Origin: Mycobacterium sp. ACS1612
GTDB taxonomy: Bacteria; Actinomycetota; Actinomycetes; Mycobacteriales; Mycobacteriaceae
Direction of reading: 5' to 3'
Length of the DNA: 64,000 bases
Assembly (NCBI RefSeq): GCF_001667505.1
Contig: NZ_LZHZ01000007.1
Location: forward strand, 1 to 64,000
The position numbers and the translations under genes were made by a program. The notes under the pieces were generated by a model that was not told the DNA's origin, did no database searches, and saw nothing but the letters and a program-made list of their open reading frames with translations. Positions 59,595 through 64,000 of this stretch are shown here, one piece after another. Numbering within the stretch: position 1 is the stretch's first letter; every line of letters starts with the position of its first letter.

Positions 59595-60661
59595 GTCTGC
59601 GGCACGACACCTCGCGGGAGGGGCAACTGCAAGTCGTTGTACGTGGCGATGCCGGGCGCAGCGCCGACGACGGCGGGAATCGCGTGAATCGGTGGCATCG
59701 CGGTGATGATGTGGCCGAGTGACATGAAATCGGCCATCGACTTGGCGTTCTCGATGAAGTCCTGCGGCGGCAGGAAACCGACCTGCATGGTGACCGTCGG
59801 CAGGCCCTCGATCGTGATCTTCCAAGGGTCCCCTTCGACCTTCCAATCCGGGTCCAGCGTCTGCCCCTTACGCCACCGCACGTTGAGGTCGACGACGGTC
59901 CTGCCGCCGACGCGGCCCTGCCAACTGGCGAAAACGCCTGCCACGCAACCGGCTTCGATCGTCCAGGAGTCCATCACGACATCCGCGGTGGTTTGCGCGT
60001 ATTCCGCCTCGCACACGATCTCGTCGAGTTCGACACCGAGCGCGTCGGCGACCAGGCGGACCGCTTCGGCGAAGACAGCCGTGCCCTTCGATGCCATCGA
60101 TGCCAGATTCGGATCGTCGATCGGCATCCCGAAGCCGCACGGTTTCTCGGTGTCCGGTGAGTCGTAGAACGTGGTGTCCGACGCCTCGGCGATGGTGACC
60201 TTGTCGACTCTGGCGCACCCGTTGGCCGCGACGATGGCCAGCAGTTCGGCGAAGCCCGGACTGACGCCCGAGCCGAACATGGTGGTGCCGCCCTGCCTGC
60301 ACGCCTCTTCGATGCGGTCGCGGTCGGCCCCCAGATTGTGCCCGGTGATGAAGGACGCCGACGACACCACGTTGACGCCCGCGGACAGGATGCGGACCAG
60401 TTCGTCGACGTCGACCCACATCGGGTTGTAGACGACGACGTCAGGTTTGAGCGCGAGCAGGGCGTCGACGTCATCGGTCGCCTCGACGCCCAGTGGCGCG
60501 ATGCCCGCGAGTTTGCCTGCGTCGCGGCCGACCTTGTCCTTCGACCATGCGAAGCAGCCGACGAGCTCCAGCGTGGGATTGGCGGCGATGGCCGCTACGG
60601 AGCTTTTTCCGACATTGCCCGTCGTCCACTGGACGACGCGAAAGGGAGCCGTGTTGTGCAC
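59591..60661 (-). CDS. DapB-like NAD(P)H-dependent amine dehydrogenase family protein
   Basis: 356 residues. Rossmann start FRVVQWTTGNVGKSSVAAIA and DapB_N-type layout (DVVVYNPMWVDVDELVRILS), then a long C-terminal domain. Members are annotated as dihydrodipicolinate reductase-like or 2,4-diaminopentanoate dehydrogenase-like, and mycobacteria carry many of them, some linked to lipid or steroid breakdown. Substrate unknown. Confidence 0.8.
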   Translation of the reverse strand: MHNTAPFRVVQWTTGNVGKSSVAAIAANPTLELVGCFAWSKDKVGRDAGKLAGIAPLGVEATDDVDALLALKPDVVVYNPMWVDVDELVRILSAGVNVVSSASFITGHNLGADRDRIEEACRQGGTTMFGSGVSPGFAELLAIVAANGCARVDKVTIAEASDTTFYDSPDTEKPCGFGMPIDDPNLASMASKGTAVFAEAVRLVADALGVELDEIVCEAEYAQTTADVVMDSWTIEAGCVAGVFASWQGRVGGRTVVDLNVRWRKGQTLDPDWKVEGDPWKITIEGLPTVTMQVGFLPPQDFIENAKSMADFMSLGHIITAMPPIHAIPAVVGAAPGIATYNDLQLPLPRGVVPQT

Positions 60662-60688
60662 TCGCTCAGCATAGGGTGCCCGGGGTTT

Positions 60689-61708
60689 CTATGGGCCCGA
60701 AACCAGAGTCGCCTTGCCGGTGCGCTGCTGACCGCTGCGGTCGATCCACGTCAGATCGACGACGTCACCGGGGTAGTGCCGATCCAGCACATAGGTCAGC
60801 GTGGTGGCCGAGTCCAGTTCGACTCCGTCGATGTTCGTCAGCACGTCGCCGATGGCGAGGCCGGCCTGACCGGCGGGTCCGCCGATCATCACGTCGCGCA
60901 CGATGATCCCGCCGCCGCGACGCGGTTGGCTTCCGACACCGACGCCGAGCAGTGTCGGCTGTCCGATGTGCACCGACGGCGAAGGCGCGCCGGACCGGAT
61001 CTGGCCTGCGATAGCCATGGCGTTGTTGACGGGTATCGCGAAACCCTTTCCAGCAGGGCCCATTTGGTAGTTGACCGACGCGGCGGTGACCACCCCGATG
61101 ACCTGCCCGGCACCGTTGACCAGCGGGCCGCCGGAATCGCCGGGCCGCACGTCGGCCGCGACCTCGATCAGGCCACTGACCTCCTCGGAGCTACCGGTCA
61201 AGGCGTCCTCGGCGTTGACGGTCTGGTTCAGCGCGGTCACCGGCCCCGTCTCGTGGGTCAGTGGCGCGCCCACCCCGCGGGCGTTGCCGAGTCCGACGGT
61301 CGGCTCGCCGACGACGATCTGGGCGGAGTCCCCGATCGGTGCCGTCGGCAGCCCGCCAGCTCCGCGCAACTGCAGCACCGCGATGTCGTTCTTGCGGTCG
61401 TAGCCGACCAGATCGACCGGGTAGTCGCGTCCGCCGACCGTGCCCGTGATGGTGTTGGCGCCCGCGACCACGTGATAGTTCGTCAACACGACGCCGCCGG
61501 GGTCGATGACCATGCCGGTGCCGGTGCCGATGGCCTGCTGATAGTCGATCTTGGTGGTGATCTGGACGACGGCAGGTTCGACGGCCGCGGCCGCGGCGGT
61601 GATGTCCACGGGTGCGGCCGCTGCGGTCGCGGGCGCGACCAGGGCCGCGACGACGGCGAGCACGGCCAGCAATGCCGCAACCGGCCGCCGCCAGGGAAGT
61701 ATGCGCAT
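60689..61708 (-). CDS. pepA: Exported trypsin-like serine protease with PDZ domain (PepA-like)
   Basis: 339 residues from the ATG at 61708. Signal peptide ending ATAAAAP. Catalytic triad: His in VLTNYHVVAG, Asp in RKNDIAVLQL, Ser in VRPGDSGGPLV. A PDZ domain covers the last 90 residues (GGPAGQAGLAIGDVLTNIDG). It is the plan of Mtb32A/PepA (Rv0125) and HtrA-type proteases, acting in the cell envelope on misfolded or specific proteins. Confidence 0.88.
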   Translation of the reverse strand: MRILPWRRPVAALLAVLAVVAALVAPATAAAAPVDITAAAAAVEPAVVQITTKIDYQQAIGTGTGMVIDPGGVVLTNYHVVAGANTITGTVGGRDYPVDLVGYDRKNDIAVLQLRGAGGLPTAPIGDSAQIVVGEPTVGLGNARGVGAPLTHETGPVTALNQTVNAEDALTGSSEEVSGLIEVAADVRPGDSGGPLVNGAGQVIGVVTAASVNYQMGPAGKGFAIPVNNAMAIAGQIRSGAPSPSVHIGQPTLLGVGVGSQPRRGGGIIVRDVMIGGPAGQAGLAIGDVLTNIDGVELDSATTLTYVLDRHYPGDVVDLTWIDRSGQQRTGKATLVSGP

Positions 61709-61748
61709 GGATCTATAGTGCCCGAACTGCCGTCCGCTGAATCCGGGG

Positions 61749-62186
61749 TTACCGGGTTCGCACCACCAGGGTGGCCGGGTAGTCCTCGAATTCGATCCGC
61801 TCGTCAGGCGTCTGCGGATAGGGATCGAGGGCGACCAACTCGATGCGGTGCCGTCCGACGGTCGCCTCCTTGACTGTCTGGCCCGGCGCCGGGTTGGTGT
61901 TGAACTCGACGCGGGTGGCACTGCCGCCCTCGGGCTGCACGGAGATCGCGATGCGGGCCTGGCCGGTCCAGAAGCACTCCACCTCGGTGGGGCAGCGTGA
62001 GTCTTCCAGCAGGTCGGTGAACGTCAGGCGCAGCTTTTCGGCGGGGTTGCGCGCCTCCTGGCCGCCGCTGACCTGGAACGGTTGATCGAGGTCGAACTCC
62101 GGCGTGCTCGCGCGGGCGGGCTCGACGTGGCAGCCGGTCAGTGCCACCCCGAGTAGCACCGCGACGGGCCACGCCCATTTCGGCAT
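61749..62186 (-). CDS. Lipoprotein, unknown
   Basis: 145 residues from the ATG at 62186. Signal peptide with lipobox VALTGCHVE. The mature domain is beta-rich (LRLTFTDLLEDSRCPTEVEC, FWTGQARIAISVQ) and closes with VALDPYPQTPDERIEFEDYP. Two Cys in the RCPTEVEC segment are probably paired. Similar proteins without known role occur in actinobacteria. It starts 5 bases after the LucA-like gene, suggesting cotranscription. Confidence 0.78.
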   Translation of the reverse strand: MPKWAWPVAVLLGVALTGCHVEPARASTPEFDLDQPFQVSGGQEARNPAEKLRLTFTDLLEDSRCPTEVECFWTGQARIAISVQPEGGSATRVEFNTNPAPGQTVKEATVGRHRIELVALDPYPQTPDERIEFEDYPATLVVRTR

Positions 62187-62191
62187 CGCTG

Positions 62192-62932
62192 TCAGCCGCG
62201 AACGCGCAGCCGCCTGCGCCTGCGGTTGCGCAGACCACCGTTCGTCGACTCCGGCTCGGATTCGTCGCCTTCCACCGTGGGCTCGGGCTCTTCGGCCTTC
62301 GACTCCGGCTCGTCCACCTCCGCGGTGACCTCGGCAGGCCTCTCCTCGGACTCCGACTCCAGAGCGTCCGCGGTGCTTTCTTCGGTGCTGTCTTCGGTGA
62401 CGTCTTCGGTGGTCTCTTCTGTGACTTCCTCGGTCGCGTCTTCGGTGTCCTTGCGGCCCCGGCGACTGCGCTTGGCCCTCTTCGGCTTGAGCGGTTTGGG
62501 CGGAGGCGGCGGAAGTTCGGCGACAAAGGCCAGATAGAACGAGAAGACAGCGAGCAGTGCGATGGCCGCGGCGGCGCCGTAGCTGCCGAACAGCCACTGG
62601 CCTGCGCTGTCCAAGCTGAGCCAGATCTCGCTGATCGCGGTGCCGATGATCAGCACACCCGCCAGGACGTGCAACACGATCGACGAAGTGCGCAGTCGCA
62701 GCGCCAACTGCGGTGTGCCGAACTCCGGGCGCCGCGTGCGCAGCAGGGTGAACACCACCGGCAGCGCGGCCAGGCCGATCAGGGCACCGGTGACGATGCG
62801 CAGCACCGTGCCGAGCGTGTGCGAGGTGTCGCCGGCCAGTTCCCACCACCGCGGCAACACGAAGAAGAAGTAGAGGACACCGGCGGCGACAGAAAACGAC
62901 GCGTGCCAAACCACCGCAACGGTGCGGCTCAT
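62192..62932 (-). CDS. lucA: Membrane protein with acidic tail, probable LucA
   Basis: 246 residues. Four transmembrane helices in the first 145 residues (VAVVWHASFSVAAGVLYFFF, VLRIVTGALIGLAALPVVFT, SSIVLHVLAGVLIIGTAI, AAAAIALLAVFSFYLAFVAE), then a Pro/Lys linker and a Glu/Thr-rich repetitive tail (DTEDATEEVTEETTEDVTED) with a basic end. Divergent position from the AspC-type gene, with tRNA-Ser and SRP RNA between, matches M. tuberculosis Rv3723 (LucA), which coordinates fatty-acid and cholesterol import through Mce complexes. Confidence 0.65.
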   Translation of the reverse strand: MSRTVAVVWHASFSVAAGVLYFFFVLPRWWELAGDTSHTLGTVLRIVTGALIGLAALPVVFTLLRTRRPEFGTPQLALRLRTSSIVLHVLAGVLIIGTAISEIWLSLDSAGQWLFGSYGAAAAIALLAVFSFYLAFVAELPPPPPKPLKPKRAKRSRRGRKDTEDATEEVTEETTEDVTEDSTEESTADALESESEERPAEVTAEVDEPESKAEEPEPTVEGDESEPESTNGGLRNRRRRRLRVRG

Positions 62933-63006
62933 AGCCCTCCTACTTGGTTATCTGCCCGGAGTGCGCCCGGGCCGTTCGGCCGGCCGGTCGCACTCCGGGC
63001 CAAGTG

Positions 63007-64000
<994 letters not shown>

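Noticed and set aside
61749..62909. Leftward 386-codon frame joining the lipoprotein to an upstream Arg-rich part
   Set aside because: The upstream part is an out-of-frame reading of the LucA-like gene; the lipoprotein has its own ATG, signal peptide and lipobox.

Overview
The window is high-GC actinobacterial chromosome, most likely from a rapidly growing, non-tuberculous Mycobacterium (Mycolicibacterium). The assignment rests on gene content and order. The left arm (about 0.7-12.5 kb: alkyl sulfatase, FadE36-like phosphotransferase, LapA-like protein, proX-proV-proW-proZ, glycolipid-binding protein, tyrA, TadA partner, tadA) follows, in inverted orientation, the order I remember for M. tuberculosis Rv3762c to Rv3752c. 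The right end (LigC-type ligases, Prim-PolC, LucA-like membrane protein, 4.5S RNA, AspC-type aminotransferase) matches the Rv3731-Rv3722c neighbourhood. LpqH-type lipoproteins, DUF732 and other small secreted proteins fit this. No database search was possible; all identities come from reading the sequence.

Layout. 0-13.5 kb: core metabolism and osmolyte uptake, with a one-base-frameshifted cupin gene at the left edge. 13.5 kb: tRNA-Ser(CGA). 13.6-24.5 kb: accessory stretch with a BASS-type transporter, a TetR remnant, a two-component system, DUF417 protein, a decayed TauE/SafE gene, small secreted or membrane proteins, an MFS exporter, and a haloalkane dehalogenase between two LpqH-like lipoproteins. 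24.5-30.2 kb: tgt and gluQ (queuosine transfer and glutamylation) bracketing a polar amino-acid ABC transporter. 30.2-45.6 kb: a bacterial microcompartment (BMC) locus. 45.8-51.9 kb: two mini membrane proteins and a gas vesicle cluster. 51.9-64 kb: DNA repair genes (two LigC-type ligases and a primase-polymerase), a threonine-aldolase-like enzyme, secreted proteins, a serine hydrolase, a PepA-like protease, a LucA-like protein, tRNA-Ser(GGA), the SRP RNA, and the start of an aspartate aminotransferase.

The main system is the BMC locus. A leftward operon encodes a class III PLP enzyme, a CoA-acylating aldehyde dehydrogenase, two BMC-T, one BMC-P and one BMC-H shell protein, a small probable cargo/assembly protein, a (S)-1-amino-2-propanol kinase, an SDR dehydrogenase and a GntR/UTRA regulator: the RMM (aminoacetone/aminopropanol) microcompartment known from M. 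smegmatis. Divergent from it, across about 170 bp, is an operon for an APC permease, a B12-dependent diol dehydratase with large and medium subunits fused, its small subunit, and a reactivase. A second class III phospho-lyase-like enzyme closes the region. The kinase/lyase route and the dehydratase route should both yield propanal, so one shell may serve two substrates. Next to it lies a second protein-shelled structure, a gas vesicle cluster without gvpN or gvpC but with an SRPBCC protein and a charge-segregated acidic protein; it is preceded by two candidate SigF-type promoters of identical spacing.
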